Source: Limimaricola cinnabarinus
Lineage (GTDB): Bacteria > Pseudomonadota > Alphaproteobacteria > Rhodobacterales > Rhodobacteraceae
Assembly (NCBI RefSeq): GCF_002723615.1
Contig: NZ_KZ304954.1
Coordinates: forward strand, 1 to 64,000
Direction: 5' to 3'
DNA: 64,000 nt
Part shown: positions 41,473 through 50,748 of the stretch, piece after piece
Layout of the letters: each line of letters begins with the position of its first letter
How positions within the stretch are numbered: the first letter of the stretch is position 1
Program-made: the position numbers and the translations under genes
The notes under the pieces: generated by a model
What the model saw: the letters and a program-made list of their open reading frames with translations, nothing else
The model's database searches: none
Told to the model about the DNA's origin: nothing

Positions 41473-42502
41473 CGGCGGCCTTGCCCTCGGCTTCGGCCTC
41501 GGGGCTCTTGGCATCGGGCCCCTCGGTCGCCTCGAAGCCGAGCGTGTTGGGCGAGAATTCGTAATGCGCGCCGCAGAACTGGCAATCGGCGGTGACGATG
41601 CCCTCATCGGTGGTCATGTGCGCGATGTCCTTGGCCGAGTAGATCGACAGGCTCTGGCGCACCTTGGCCTCCGAACAGGTGCAGCCGAACTGCACCGGCT
41701 GCGTCTCGAACACCCGCGGCGCTTCCTCGTGGAACAGCCGCACCAAGAGGTCGGTCGGCGCCACGCTCGGCCCGATCAGCTCCAGCTGGTCGACCGTGTC
41801 CAAAAGCACGTTGGCGCGGGTCCAGTTCTCGCCCTCGTCCTCGTCGAGGATGTCGCGCGCCTCCAGAAGCCCGTCCTCGCCCGAGCCGCCCTCGGGATTG
41901 GCCAGCGGCGAGGCCTTGGGCATCTTCTGCAGCATCACGCCGCCCGCGCGCCAGCTCTCGCCCCGGCCCGGCTCGGTCGATTTGCCGAAGCTGAGCGAAA
42001 ACCGGGTCGGCAGCTGCTCGGACTGCGCGAAATAGGTCTCGGCGCAGGAGGCGAGCGAATCTCCGGTGATCGGCGTGATCCCCTGGTAGGGCTGGTTGCC
42101 CTGCCCCTGGTCGATCAGGATCGCGAAGTAGCCCTTGCCGATCAGCGCGTAAGGATCGGCGCTCTCGTCGAGGCGGCTTTCGTCGAAGCTGGCCCAGGCG
42201 CGGATGCGCGCGGGCGCGCCGTCCTTGCTCGGGGCGTAGTAATCGGTGGCGATCAGCCGCGCGGGCCCGTCGCCGCGCACCTGCAGCGACAGCTTCCAGC
42301 GCAGCTTCATGGTCTGGCCGATCAGCGCGGTCAGAAGCGTCATCTCGGCCACCAGCGCCTCGATCCGGGCGGGGTAGTCATGCTGTTCGAGAACCCGGTC
42401 GAGCACGCCGTCGAGACGCGCGACCCGGCCGCGGATGTCGGACTGGTCGAGCTGGAAGGGCAGGACGGTGTCGTCCCAGGCAATGCGGGCGCCGAGGCTC
42501 AT
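41459..42502 (-). CDS. hslO: Redox-regulated chaperone Hsp33
   Basis: The 347-residue protein has the Hsp33 core and the redox switch: C274-T-C276 (GCTCSEAK) and C307-x-x-C310 (DCQFCGAHY), which bind zinc when reduced. Oxidation activates it as a holdase. A 35-residue Glu/Ala/Gly tail after the switch is longer than in E. coli. The start at 42502 has AAGGA 7 nt upstream and is preferred over 42532. TATATG at about 42548-42543 on the minus strand could be its -10 box. Confidence 0.95.
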   Translation of the reverse strand: MSLGARIAWDDTVLPFQLDQSDIRGRVARLDGVLDRVLEQHDYPARIEALVAEMTLLTALIGQTMKLRWKLSLQVRGDGPARLIATDYYAPSKDGAPARIRAWASFDESRLDESADPYALIGKGYFAILIDQGQGNQPYQGITPITGDSLASCAETYFAQSEQLPTRFSLSFGKSTEPGRGESWRAGGVMLQKMPKASPLANPEGGSGEDGLLEARDILDEDEGENWTRANVLLDTVDQLELIGPSVAPTDLLVRLFHEEAPRVFETQPVQFGCTCSEAKVRQSLSIYSAKDIAHMTTDEGIVTADCQFCGAHYEFSPNTLGFEATEGPDAKSPEAEAEGKAAGGRG

Positions 42503-42572
42503 GGGGTTTCCTTGCGTGTCGGGGATGGGCATACCGCGACCATATAGGAAGCTTGCCCGGAGACAAAAAGGG

Positions 42573-43076
42573 ATGATCCCGCGCTATGGCGAACAGGTAA
42601 GGCGCGGTCGGCGCTACAGGCACCGCGCCGGGGTCTATGCGATCCTGCAGCGCGGCGGCGACTGGCTGCTGACCTGCAAGGAAGACGACCCCGAGGACAT
42701 CCAGCTTCCGGGCGGCGGCATCGATCCGGGCGAAAGCCCGCTCGCCGCGCTGCACCGCGAGGTGTTCGAGGAGACCGGCTGGCGCATCGGCGGCGCGCGC
42801 CGCCTCGGCGCGTTCCGCCGCTTCGTCTGGATGGGCGATTACGGCTATTGGGGCGAAAAGCTGTGCCATATCTACAGCGCCCGCCCCGTCCGCCCGCATG
42901 GCCCGCCCTCGGAGCCGGGGCACCGCGCGCTGTGGATGCCGGCCCGCGAGGCCGCGCCGCGTCTGGGCAATGCGGGCGACCGCGCCTTTGCCCGGGCCTT
43001 CGTCGCGGGCCGCCTGCCGCGCCTGCGCGGCCCGCGCTTGCCCCAAGGGTCGAAAGCCATTAACCCACGCCCCTGA
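42573..43076 (+). CDS. Nudix hydrolase, substrate unknown
   Basis: The 167-residue protein has a complete Nudix box: G-G-G-I-D-P-G-E, seven residues, REVFEETGW (about 48-70). The surrounding [23 protein letters not shown] is typical of general NUDIX domain proteins of Rhodobacterales. The C-terminal 40 residues are Arg/Ala-rich. It lies 22 bp upstream of argG and they may share a transcript. The substrate cannot be inferred. Confidence 0.85.
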   Translation: MIPRYGEQVRRGRRYRHRAGVYAILQRGGDWLLTCKEDDPEDIQLPGGGIDPGESPLAALHREVFEETGWRIGGARRLGAFRRFVWMGDYGYWGEKLCHIYSARPVRPHGPPSEPGHRALWMPAREAAPRLGNAGDRAFARAFVAGRLPRLRGPRLPQGSKAINPRP

Positions 43077-43098
43077 ACGCCCATACGGAGAATTGCCC

Positions 43099-44325
<1,227 letters not shown>

Positions 44326-44430
44326 GCGGTTCGGCGTCGCGCCATCGGGCGCGGCGCCGATCACGCAGCCTTGTCTTGCTCCGGGCGCCGCGCGGCGCAG
44401 CATTGGCGGGGACCGACAGGGAGACCCGCC

Positions 44431-45072
44431 ATGACACGCAGACCGCTTCTCGCCCTCGCCGCCGCGCTCGCCCTCGGCGCGCCATTGGCCCATGCCCAAT
44501 CCACCGAGACCATCACCGTCGCGGGCGGCTGTTTCTGGTGCGTCGAGGCCGATTTCGAAGGCGTCGATGGCGTGATCGAGGCGGTTTCGGGCTTTGCCGG
44601 CGGCACGACCGACAACCCGACCTACGAGGAGGTCACCGGCGGCGGCACCGGCCATTACGAGGCGGTGGAGATCACCTATGATCCGGCCCGCGTTGAGGCC
44701 CGTCAGCTCTACGACCTGTTCTTCCGCTCGATCGACCCGACCGATGCGGGCGGGCAGTTCTGCGATCGCGGCCCCTCCTACCGCACCGCGATCTTCGCCG
44801 ATGCGGGCGACAGGGAGGCCGCCGAAGCCGCCAGGCAAGCCGCGCAGGCCGAGCTGGGCCAAGAGATCGTCACGCCGATCCTCGACGACGCGCCCTTCTA
44901 CCCCGCCGATGCCTATCACCAGGACTACTACAAGAGCAACGAGCGTCTCGCCGTCTCATCGGTCGGGATCTTCGTCCCGAAATCCGAAGCCTACAAGCGC
45001 TACCGCTCGGGCTGCGGCCGCGATGCGCGGATCGTGGAGCTTTGGGGCGCGGAGGCGCCTTTCGTGAATTGA
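44431..45072 (+). CDS. msrA: Periplasmic peptide methionine sulfoxide reductase MsrA
   Basis: The 213-residue protein has a Sec signal peptide (about 1-22, PLAHA|QST). The MsrA catalytic motif GGCFWC (C34, with C37) follows, then [17 protein letters not shown], the [13 protein letters not shown] segment and a C-terminal resolving Cys in RSGCGRD. It reduces methionine-S-sulfoxide in exported proteins. Most MsrA are cytoplasmic, so the signal peptide is notable. GGGAG lies 8 nt before the start. No MsrB is adjacent. Confidence 0.93.
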   Translation: MTRRPLLALAAALALGAPLAHAQSTETITVAGGCFWCVEADFEGVDGVIEAVSGFAGGTTDNPTYEEVTGGGTGHYEAVEITYDPARVEARQLYDLFFRSIDPTDAGGQFCDRGPSYRTAIFADAGDREAAEAARQAAQAELGQEIVTPILDDAPFYPADAYHQDYYKSNERLAVSSVGIFVPKSEAYKRYRSGCGRDARIVELWGAEAPFVN

Positions 45073-45076
45073 GGCT

Positions 45077-45667
45077 CTAAAGCAGCGCCGACAGGCTCTC
45101 GAAACGGGCGATGAAGGCCTCGCGCGCGGCGCGTGGCGGCCTGAGCCGGATCTCGAACCGCGCCGCCAGATCGCGGTCGACCCGCCCGAACAGCCTATCG
45201 GCCTCGCTTTCGGAAAACCCGGCGATGCGCACCGCTTCGAGCCAGGCCGAGAGCTTGTCGGCGCGCTTGATCCGGCGCTTGAGCTCGGCGGGCAACACCG
45301 CGGGCAGGCCGAAGCGCAGATGGATCGCGGCCGCGAGCCGCGCGTCGAGCGCGCCGTAGCCCGGACCCACCGCCGCCTTCACCGGCGAGATCATGTCGCC
45401 GATCACGTATTCGGGCGCGTCATGCAGCAGCGCGGCCAGCCTGTCGCGCGGCGAGGCCGAAGGCTGGCACAGCGCGAAGATCTCCTCGACCAGCAGCGAA
45501 TGCTCGGCCACCGAATAGGCGAAGTCGCCGCGCGTCTGCCCGTTCCAGCGCGCCACGAAGGCCAGCCCATGCGCGATGTCCGAAATCTCGACATCCACCG
45601 GGGTCGGGTCGAGCAGATCGAGCCTGCGCCCCGAAAGCATCCGCTGCCACGCCCTGCCCTTCGCCAT
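45077..45667 (-). CDS. HD-domain hydrolase, YfbR-like 5'-nucleotidase
   Basis: The 196-residue protein has the HD metal site: His in SVAEHSLLV, the HD pair in LLHDAPEYVIGD, and a downstream Asp in RADKLSAW. DPTPVDVEISDIAHGLAFVARWNG is like the YfbR/YedR group, which dephosphorylates deoxynucleoside monophosphates. The ATG at 45667 has GGGGGAG 9 nt upstream; the ATG at 45676 is too near that site. It converges on msrA with 4 bp between stops. Confidence 0.85.
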   Translation of the reverse strand: MAKGRAWQRMLSGRRLDLLDPTPVDVEISDIAHGLAFVARWNGQTRGDFAYSVAEHSLLVEEIFALCQPSASPRDRLAALLHDAPEYVIGDMISPVKAAVGPGYGALDARLAAAIHLRFGLPAVLPAELKRRIKRADKLSAWLEAVRIAGFSESEADRLFGRVDRDLAARFEIRLRPPRAAREAFIARFESLSALL

Positions 45668-45736
45668 GCCGCTCATCTCCCCCCGGATCGCGGCATGGGC
45701 TAGCACGCCCGCCGGGCCGCGGACAATCGGCCGCCG

Positions 45737-46471
45737 TTACAGCGCCAGCAGCAGCGCCGCATAGAGCGCGGCCCCGAGCGCAAAGGCCCAAAGACGGCTT
45801 TCGCGCTCCTCGGGCAGCTCCTCCTTGATGACGTTGAGCACCACCGACCCGGCCAGAAAGCCGAAGCCCCCCGCGATCCAGGCTTCGGGGATCTCGTAGC
45901 CCAGGCTTGCCAGCCAGCCCGCCGCCACCGCGCCCGCGAGCAGCCAGCGCCCATGGCGCAGGTAGCGCGCCCCGTGATGGCCATAAAGCGCGCGGTCGTT
46001 GACCACGAAATGCAGCCCCAGCGCCCCGGCATAGAGCAGCATGCCGAAGACCCCCTCCTCGCGCAGCTGCTCCTCGAGCAGGTAGCCCACGAGGAAATTG
46101 TAAAGCGCAAAGCCGCCCAGATGCAGCCAGAAGGCGCCGGCCGGCGAGGTCGCACCGCGCTGCCCGGCCTGCTGCTGCGCCATCCGTTCCAGCGCGTAGA
46201 AGACGACGAGGCCGGTCAGCGCCATGAGATAGATCCATGGCGCGGAGCTTTCATGCGCGCCTGTTTCGTCGCCCGGTTCGAGCAGGCTCGAGAAATGCGA
46301 AAGCTCGGGCAGCAGGTGCACGAAGACATAGGCCACCGAAACGCCCCCCGCCGCCGACAGCCAGATGCTGCGCGGGGTATGGTCGAGAAACACCAGCTTG
46401 GGGCTGAACAGATGCACCGAGGCAAAGATCAGCACGACGAGCGCGGCGCCCGATTGGATCAGCGGTTCCAT
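45737..46471 (-). CDS. ZIP-like membrane protein
   Basis: The 244-residue protein has about seven hydrophobic helices. Helix 2-3 includes SVAYVFVHLLPELSHF, resembling the HxxPE metal motif of ZIP transporters. LHLGGFALYNFLVG and LHFVVNDRALYGHHG resemble the HN-containing second metal motif. Sequence between these blocks diverges, so transport of zinc or manganese is only suggested. It follows a leader with two stable inverted repeats, which may regulate it. Confidence 0.65.
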   Translation of the reverse strand: MEPLIQSGAALVVLIFASVHLFSPKLVFLDHTPRSIWLSAAGGVSVAYVFVHLLPELSHFSSLLEPGDETGAHESSAPWIYLMALTGLVVFYALERMAQQQAGQRGATSPAGAFWLHLGGFALYNFLVGYLLEEQLREEGVFGMLLYAGALGLHFVVNDRALYGHHGARYLRHGRWLLAGAVAAGWLASLGYEIPEAWIAGGFGFLAGSVVLNVIKEELPEERESRLWAFALGAALYAALLLAL

Positions 46472-46499
46472 GCGGCCTCCCGGGTCGGATCCCCGTCTC

Positions 46500-46522
46500 A
46501 ACCCGGCCCTGCTTGCCGGGTT
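46500..46522. repeat. Hairpin just upstream of the ZIP-like gene
   Basis: AACCCGGC (46500-46507) and GCCGGGTT (46515-46522) form a perfect 8-bp stem with a 7-nt loop. It lies 29 nt upstream of the ZIP-like ATG on that gene's leader and has no U-tract. Confidence 0.6.
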
Positions 46523-46536
46523 CCTAAGGAAGTGGA

Positions 46537-46591
46537 GGGGATTCGCCGCATAGAAACCTTGCGTCGAATCGGCCCATGCGGCTATCTCCCC
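46537..46591. repeat. Long interrupted inverted repeat in the ZIP-like leader
   Basis: GGGGA (46537-46541) pairs with TCCCC (46587-46591), and GCCGCAT (46545-46551) pairs with ATGCGGC (46576-46582), around a 24-nt loop. The internal loop is TTC on one side and TATC on the other; on the minus strand these read GAA and GATA, allowing sheared G-A pairs. The shape suggests a structured leader RNA. Confidence 0.5.
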
Positions 46592-46626
46592 CCTGTCGGC
46601 CAGAAGGTCAGACCCCAGAGTTTCAT
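46582..46626 (-). CDS. Possible 14-residue leader peptide
   Basis: An ATG at 46626 opens a 14-codon frame, MKLWGLTFWPTGGR, with two Trp codons, ending at the base of the long inverted repeat upstream of the ZIP-like gene. GGCGGA lies 3 nt before the ATG, which is close. It may be a leader peptide or chance. Confidence 0.25.
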   Translation of the reverse strand: MKLWGLTFWPTGGR

Positions 46627-46697
46627 GGTTCCGCCGGGTGGGAGTCCGCGGGTGAGACGGGGGGTGCTGGTCTGGTCAGTCGCCCCCCGATACCGCT

Positions 46698-47093
46698 TCA
46701 GAACAGCCCCAGAACGAGCCCCATCGCCGTGCAGCTCAGCGCCGCGTAGCCGCCATCGATCACCGCGAGCGACCAGGGCCGGTTCGAATAGCCGGTGTTG
46801 AGCGTGATCCAGGGCGCGATGAACAGCGCCCCCACCGCCAGCCCGCCAAAGGCCCCGCCGAGCCCGCTGTCGATCCTTGCTAGCCCGAAACCATAGCGCA
46901 TCGTCGCCGCGATGATCAGCATCGCGATGAAGGAGACGAGATAGGGCAGAGGCGAGCCGCTGTTCTCGGGCTTGCCATCCGCGCCCAGCGGCACGCCCGA
47001 GGCGGCCATCCACGGCCCGGCCAGCGCCATGTACCAGACCGCGCCCAGCGCGAATGAGACGAGCGCCGCCAGCAGGATCGAGAGAAGTGCCAT
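46698..47093 (-). CDS. DUF1761-like small membrane protein
   Basis: The 131-residue protein has four hydrophobic helices and the DUF1761 features: a Gly-Ala-x-W-Y/F motif (GAVWYMALAGPWMAASG), PYLVSFIAMLI and GFAPWIT-like PWITLNTGYSNRP. Its function is unknown in all organisms I can recall. AAGGA lies 7 nt before the ATG. It is the gene upstream of the ZIP-like leader on the same strand. Confidence 0.82.
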   Translation of the reverse strand: MALLSILLAALVSFALGAVWYMALAGPWMAASGVPLGADGKPENSGSPLPYLVSFIAMLIIAATMRYGFGLARIDSGLGGAFGGLAVGALFIAPWITLNTGYSNRPWSLAVIDGGYAALSCTAMGLVLGLF

Positions 47094-47142
47094 GTCAGGG
47101 TCCTTCGGTTTCCCCCAGCATGGCCCGAACCGGCCCGCGGCG

Positions 47143-47568
47143 CTAGGCGTCGGCCAGAGAACCCGCCAGCTCGTGGATCACGCGCCACTCATCCTCGGTC
47201 ACCGGCTGCACCGAAAGCCGCGAATTGTTGACCAGCACCATCTGCGCCAGCCGCGGCTCGGTCTTGATCTCGTCGAGGCTCACCTCGCGCCCGAGCTTGT
47301 AGAGCGCGCGAATGTCGACGCATTCCCAGCGCGGATCATCCGCCTTGCTGTCGGGATGCACGGTGGCGCAGACCTCGACCACGCCCACCGCCGCCTTGCC
47401 GATGTTGGAGTGGTAGAAGAAGCCGCGATCGCCGATCTCCATCTCGCGCATGAAGTTGCGGGCCTGGTAGTTGCGGATCCCGTCCCACTCCTCGCCTTCA
47501 TCGCCCTTGGCGACTTGCTGATCCCAGGACCAGACATTCGGCTCGGACTTGAACAGCCAGTAGCGCAT
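47143..47568 (-). CDS. EVE domain protein
   Basis: The 141-residue product starts [17 protein letters not shown] and contains EEWDGIRNYQARNFMREMEIGD, RGFFYHS and the C-terminal VQPVTEDEWRVI. This is the EVE fold, related to YTH and PUA domains that bind modified bases in RNA or DNA. Its ATG overlaps the YciI stop by one base (TGATG). The YciI-EVE pair after gpsA is common in Rhodobacterales. The modified-base ligand is unknown. Confidence 0.93.
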   Translation of the reverse strand: MRYWLFKSEPNVWSWDQQVAKGDEGEEWDGIRNYQARNFMREMEIGDRGFFYHSNIGKAAVGVVEVCATVHPDSKADDPRWECVDIRALYKLGREVSLDEIKTEPRLAQMVLVNNSRLSVQPVTEDEWRVIHELAGSLADA

Positions 47569-47840
47569 CAGCCGATCACCTTCTTCCAGGCGCGGATCTC
47601 GACGCTCTCGAACAGCCCGGCGCGGGCATAGGGGTCGTTCCCGGCCCAAGCCTCCGCCGCCGTCCTGTCGGCCACGTCGAGGATCACCAGCGAGCCGTCC
47701 ATCTCGCCATCCTCGCCCAGAAACGGCCCGGCCATCAGCACGACGCCGGTGGATTCGATGTATTCGAGATGCGCCTCGCGCGTGTCCTTGCGGATCTGCA
47801 GCGCGCCGGGCTTGTCGCGGGTGATGACGGCAAAGCTCAT
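47568..47840 (-). CDS. YciI family protein
   Basis: The 90-residue protein has the ferredoxin-like YciI fold: [21 protein letters not shown] with the conserved His, VLMAGPFL, and [11 protein letters not shown] with the conserved Asp-Pro-Tyr. The His-Asp pair is a proposed active site; some relatives act as lyases or dehydrochlorinases. It is coupled to gpsA upstream (ATGA) and to the EVE gene downstream. Its reaction is unknown. Confidence 0.92.
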   Translation of the reverse strand: MSFAVITRDKPGALQIRKDTREAHLEYIESTGVVLMAGPFLGEDGEMDGSLVILDVADRTAAEAWAGNDPYARAGLFESVEIRAWKKVIG

Positions 47841-48805
47841 TCTCGTTCCTCCTTGAGGGGTCTGTTGATCAGCGCGTCGAGCGCCTGAAGCGGTGTGAGA
47901 TCGCCCGCCACCATGCGCGCGGTCACCGCCGAGATCGGCAGGTCGAGCCCGCGCGCGGCGGCAAGGTCCGTGACGGCGCGCGCCGTGGCTGCGCCCTCGA
48001 CCGTCATGTGGCTGTCGAACGCCTCGCCTCGGCCCAGCGCGAGGCCGTAGCGGTAGTTGCGCGACAGCTCGGACGAGCAGGTCAGGACGAGATCGCCGAA
48101 GCCCGACAGGCCCATCAGCGTCTCGGGCGCGGCCCCCAAGCTCGCGGCGAGGCGCTGCATCTCGGCAAAGCCGCGCGTCATCAGCGCGGCGCGGGCGCTG
48201 TCGCCAAGGCCTGCGCCGATGCAGGCGCCGCAGGCGATGGCGATGACGTTCTTGAGCGCGCCGCCCAGCTCCGCGCCGATCACGTCGGCGCTGCGATAGA
48301 GCCTGAGCGTCGGGGTGGAGAGCGCCTGCTGCAGCGCCGCGCCGCAGCCATCATCGGCGCAGGCCAGCGTCAGCGCCGTGGGCAGGCCGCGCGCGATATC
48401 GGCGGCAAAGCTCGGCCCGGTCAGCAGCGCGGGCGTGGCCGATGGCACCGCCTCGGAGATGATCGCGGTCTGGCCGGTGAGGCTGTGCAGGTCGATGCCC
48501 TTGGCGCAGGCGACGAGCACCTTGCCCGCGAGCGCGCCCGCGTGCTCGGTGACGAAGACCCGCGTCGCCTGCGCGGGCAGCGCCATGAGGATCGTGTCGC
48601 AGGCAAACAGGCTTGAAAGCTCCGAAACCGGCTCGATTCCCTCCGGCAGCTCGATCTCGGGCAGCCGCGCCACCCGGCGCGTGCGGCGCATCTCCTCGAC
48701 CGCCTCCGCATCGCGCGCCCAAAGCGTCACCGCCTGCCCCGCCTGCGCCAGCGTCACCGCCAGCGCCGTCCCGAACGCGCCCGCCCCCGCGATCCCGATT
48801 CTCAT
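47837..48805 (-). CDS. gpsA: Glycerol-3-phosphate dehydrogenase [NAD(P)+] GpsA
   Basis: The 322-residue protein begins with the NAD(P) loop [13 protein letters not shown] (about 3-15). It contains the ACAKGID and LLTGPSFA segments, the catalytic Lys in [10 protein letters not shown] and the substrate-binding [10 protein letters not shown]. It makes sn-glycerol 3-phosphate for phospholipids. Its ATG overlaps the tsaD stop (ATGA), giving a tsaD-gpsA-yciI-EVE transcript. Confidence 0.97.
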   Translation of the reverse strand: MRIGIAGAGAFGTALAVTLAQAGQAVTLWARDAEAVEEMRRTRRVARLPEIELPEGIEPVSELSSLFACDTILMALPAQATRVFVTEHAGALAGKVLVACAKGIDLHSLTGQTAIISEAVPSATPALLTGPSFAADIARGLPTALTLACADDGCGAALQQALSTPTLRLYRSADVIGAELGGALKNVIAIACGACIGAGLGDSARAALMTRGFAEMQRLAASLGAAPETLMGLSGFGDLVLTCSSELSRNYRYGLALGRGEAFDSHMTVEGAATARAVTDLAAARGLDLPISAVTARMVAGDLTPLQALDALINRPLKEERE

Positions 48806-49893
48806 GCCTTGGCCCCCTTCTTGCCCGATCCGATCATCGGCGCCGCGCGCGCATCGAGCGGCCAGCGCGGCCGGGCGGAAAGGCCGAGCCCGTCCGCCTC
48901 TCCCGCCGCGAGCCGCGCCAGCCCGGCATGGGCGATCATCGCGGCATTGTCCGTGCACAGGCTGAGCGGCGGAGCCGAAAACGCGACCCCGCGTTCGGCG
49001 CAGAGCGCCTGCAGCGCCGCGCGGATCGGCCCGTTGGCCGCCACGCCCCCGGCCACGGCCAGCGCCGGGCGCGCGGGCGCCAGTTCGAGATAGAGGTCGA
49101 GCGCGCGGCGGGTCTTCTCAGCGAGAATATCGACCACCGCCTGCTGGAAACTCGCGGCGAGATCGGCGCGCGCGCTTCGGGTCAGCCCGCCGGCCTGTGC
49201 CATCTCGGCATCGCGCGCGCGCAAGAGCGCCGTCTTCAGCCCCGAAAAGGACATGTCGCAGCCGGGCCGGTCCAGTAGCGGACGGGGCAGCGAAATCCGC
49301 TCCGCGTCGCCCTGCCGCGCCTCGGCTTCGACCGCCGGGCCTCCGGGCTGCGGCAGGCCGAGAAGCCGCGCGGTCTTGTCGAAGGCCTCGCCCGGCGCGT
49401 CGTCGATGGTGCCGCCCAGCCGGCGGAAGGCGTCCTCGCCCTCGACCACGAGAAACTGGCAATGCCCGCCAGAGACCAGCAGCATCAGATAGGGAAAATC
49501 GAGCCCGTCGGTCAGCCGCGGCGTCAGCGCGTGCCCCGCGAGATGATTGACCCCGATCAGCGGCAGGCCGGTCGCGGCCGACAGCCCCTTGGCCAGCATC
49601 ACCCCCGACAGCACCCCGCCGATCAGCCCCGGCCCGGCGGTCACCGCGATCCCGTCGAGATCGCCCATGCCGAGACCGGCCTCCGAAAGCGCCGCCTCGA
49701 CGCAGTGATCGAGCACCTCGGCATGGGCGCGCGCCGCGATCTCGGGCACGACGCCGCCGAACGCCGCATGCAGGTCGGCCTGACCGCGCACGATGGAGGA
49801 CAGCACCCGCGGGCCGTCCTGCGTTTGGCGCACCACCGCCGCCGCGCTGTCGTCGCAGCTCGATTCGATGCCGAGAATGGTGAGTCCGGTCAT
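48802..49893 (-). CDS. tsaD: tRNA threonylcarbamoyladenosine synthase subunit TsaD
   Basis: The 363-residue protein has the Kae1/TsaD signatures: [15 protein letters not shown], the metal-binding [10 protein letters not shown] (H-x(3)-H), [11 protein letters not shown], and the ASNH-like [10 protein letters not shown] motif. It transfers the threonylcarbamoyl group to A37 of ANN-decoding tRNAs. The partner tsaE is 9 kb away in this window; TsaB and TsaC are not seen. The ATG at 49893 fits the family start. It diverges from hemD. Confidence 0.97.
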   Translation of the reverse strand: MTGLTILGIESSCDDSAAAVVRQTQDGPRVLSSIVRGQADLHAAFGGVVPEIAARAHAEVLDHCVEAALSEAGLGMGDLDGIAVTAGPGLIGGVLSGVMLAKGLSAATGLPLIGVNHLAGHALTPRLTDGLDFPYLMLLVSGGHCQFLVVEGEDAFRRLGGTIDDAPGEAFDKTARLLGLPQPGGPAVEAEARQGDAERISLPRPLLDRPGCDMSFSGLKTALLRARDAEMAQAGGLTRSARADLAASFQQAVVDILAEKTRRALDLYLELAPARPALAVAGGVAANGPIRAALQALCAERGVAFSAPPLSLCTDNAAMIAHAGLARLAAGEADGLGLSARPRWPLDARAAPMIGSGKKGAKA

Positions 49894-49972
49894 GTCCGCC
49901 CCGCTTGCGCCCGCGCTCTGCGCAGCTACCATCCCGCTTCGCTTCGAACAATGCCGCGAGGGGAGTGACGCG

Positions 49973-50704
49973 ATGACCGAACCGATGTTGCTGCTGACCC
50001 GACCCGAGCCCGCGGCGCGGCGGTTTCTCGCGGAGCTTGAGCTTGCCGCCGGGCGGCATGTGCCCGCGCTGATCGCACCCCTGCTTCGGATCGACGAGAT
50101 GACCCCGCCGCGGCCCGAGCTTGCCCCCGCCGCGCTGATCCTGACATCGGAGCGCGGCGCGCGGGGTGCGGCGCGGATGGGCTATGCCGGTCTGCCCGCC
50201 TGGTGCGTCGGGCCGCGCACCGCGCAGGCGGCGCGGAGCGCGGGGCTGATCCCGCGCGAGGGCGGCGGCTTTGCCGAGGCGCTGCTCGCCGAGATCCTCG
50301 CCGCCCCCGACGAGGGCCCGCTCCTGCACCTGCGCGGCGATTACCAGCGCGGCGATCTGGTCGCCCGGCTGCGCGCGGCGGGCCGCGATTGCGCGCAGGC
50401 GGTGGTCTATGCCCAGTCGGCCCGCCCGGCCCCGGCCGAGGCGCGCGCGCTGCTCGACGGCACAGCGCCGGTCCTGGCCCCGGTCTTCTCGCCGCGCAGC
50501 GCCGCGCTGCTCGCCGGCTGCGCCCCCGTGGCGGCGCCTTTGACGCTGGTGGCGATCAGCGCGGCGGCGGCGGCGGCGCTGGCGCCGCTGGGTGGACGTG
50601 TCGTCACCGCCACGCGCCCGGACGCCGAGGCGATGATCGACGCAACCCTCGGCGCCCTTGCGACGTTCGGTAGCACGGACCCGGTGGGCGGCAGCAGCGC
50701 TTGA
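49973..50704 (+). CDS. hemD: Uroporphyrinogen-III synthase
   Basis: The 243-residue protein has the two-lobed HemD fold: [17 protein letters not shown] at the start, [40 protein letters not shown] and the second-lobe [10 protein letters not shown]. HemD is poorly conserved, but these segments and the tsaD-hemD-mitofilin-hemY order agree. It cyclises hydroxymethylbilane to uroporphyrinogen III. GGGGAG lies 6 nt before the start. Confidence 0.9.
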   Translation: MTEPMLLLTRPEPAARRFLAELELAAGRHVPALIAPLLRIDEMTPPRPELAPAALILTSERGARGAARMGYAGLPAWCVGPRTAQAARSAGLIPREGGGFAEALLAEILAAPDEGPLLHLRGDYQRGDLVARLRAAGRDCAQAVVYAQSARPAPAEARALLDGTAPVLAPVFSPRSAALLAGCAPVAAPLTLVAISAAAAAALAPLGGRVVTATRPDAEAMIDATLGALATFGSTDPVGGSSA

Positions 50705-50748
50705 GGCCCCGCACGGGGCGGGCTAGGGTCTGCAAATGCCGTGGCGGC

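Noticed and set aside
46537-46626. A yybP-ykoY manganese riboswitch before the ZIP-like gene
   Set aside because: GGGGGGAGATAG resembles the GGGGAGUAG core, but the second conserved loop and the overall three-way layout are not present; kept only as an unassigned structured leader.
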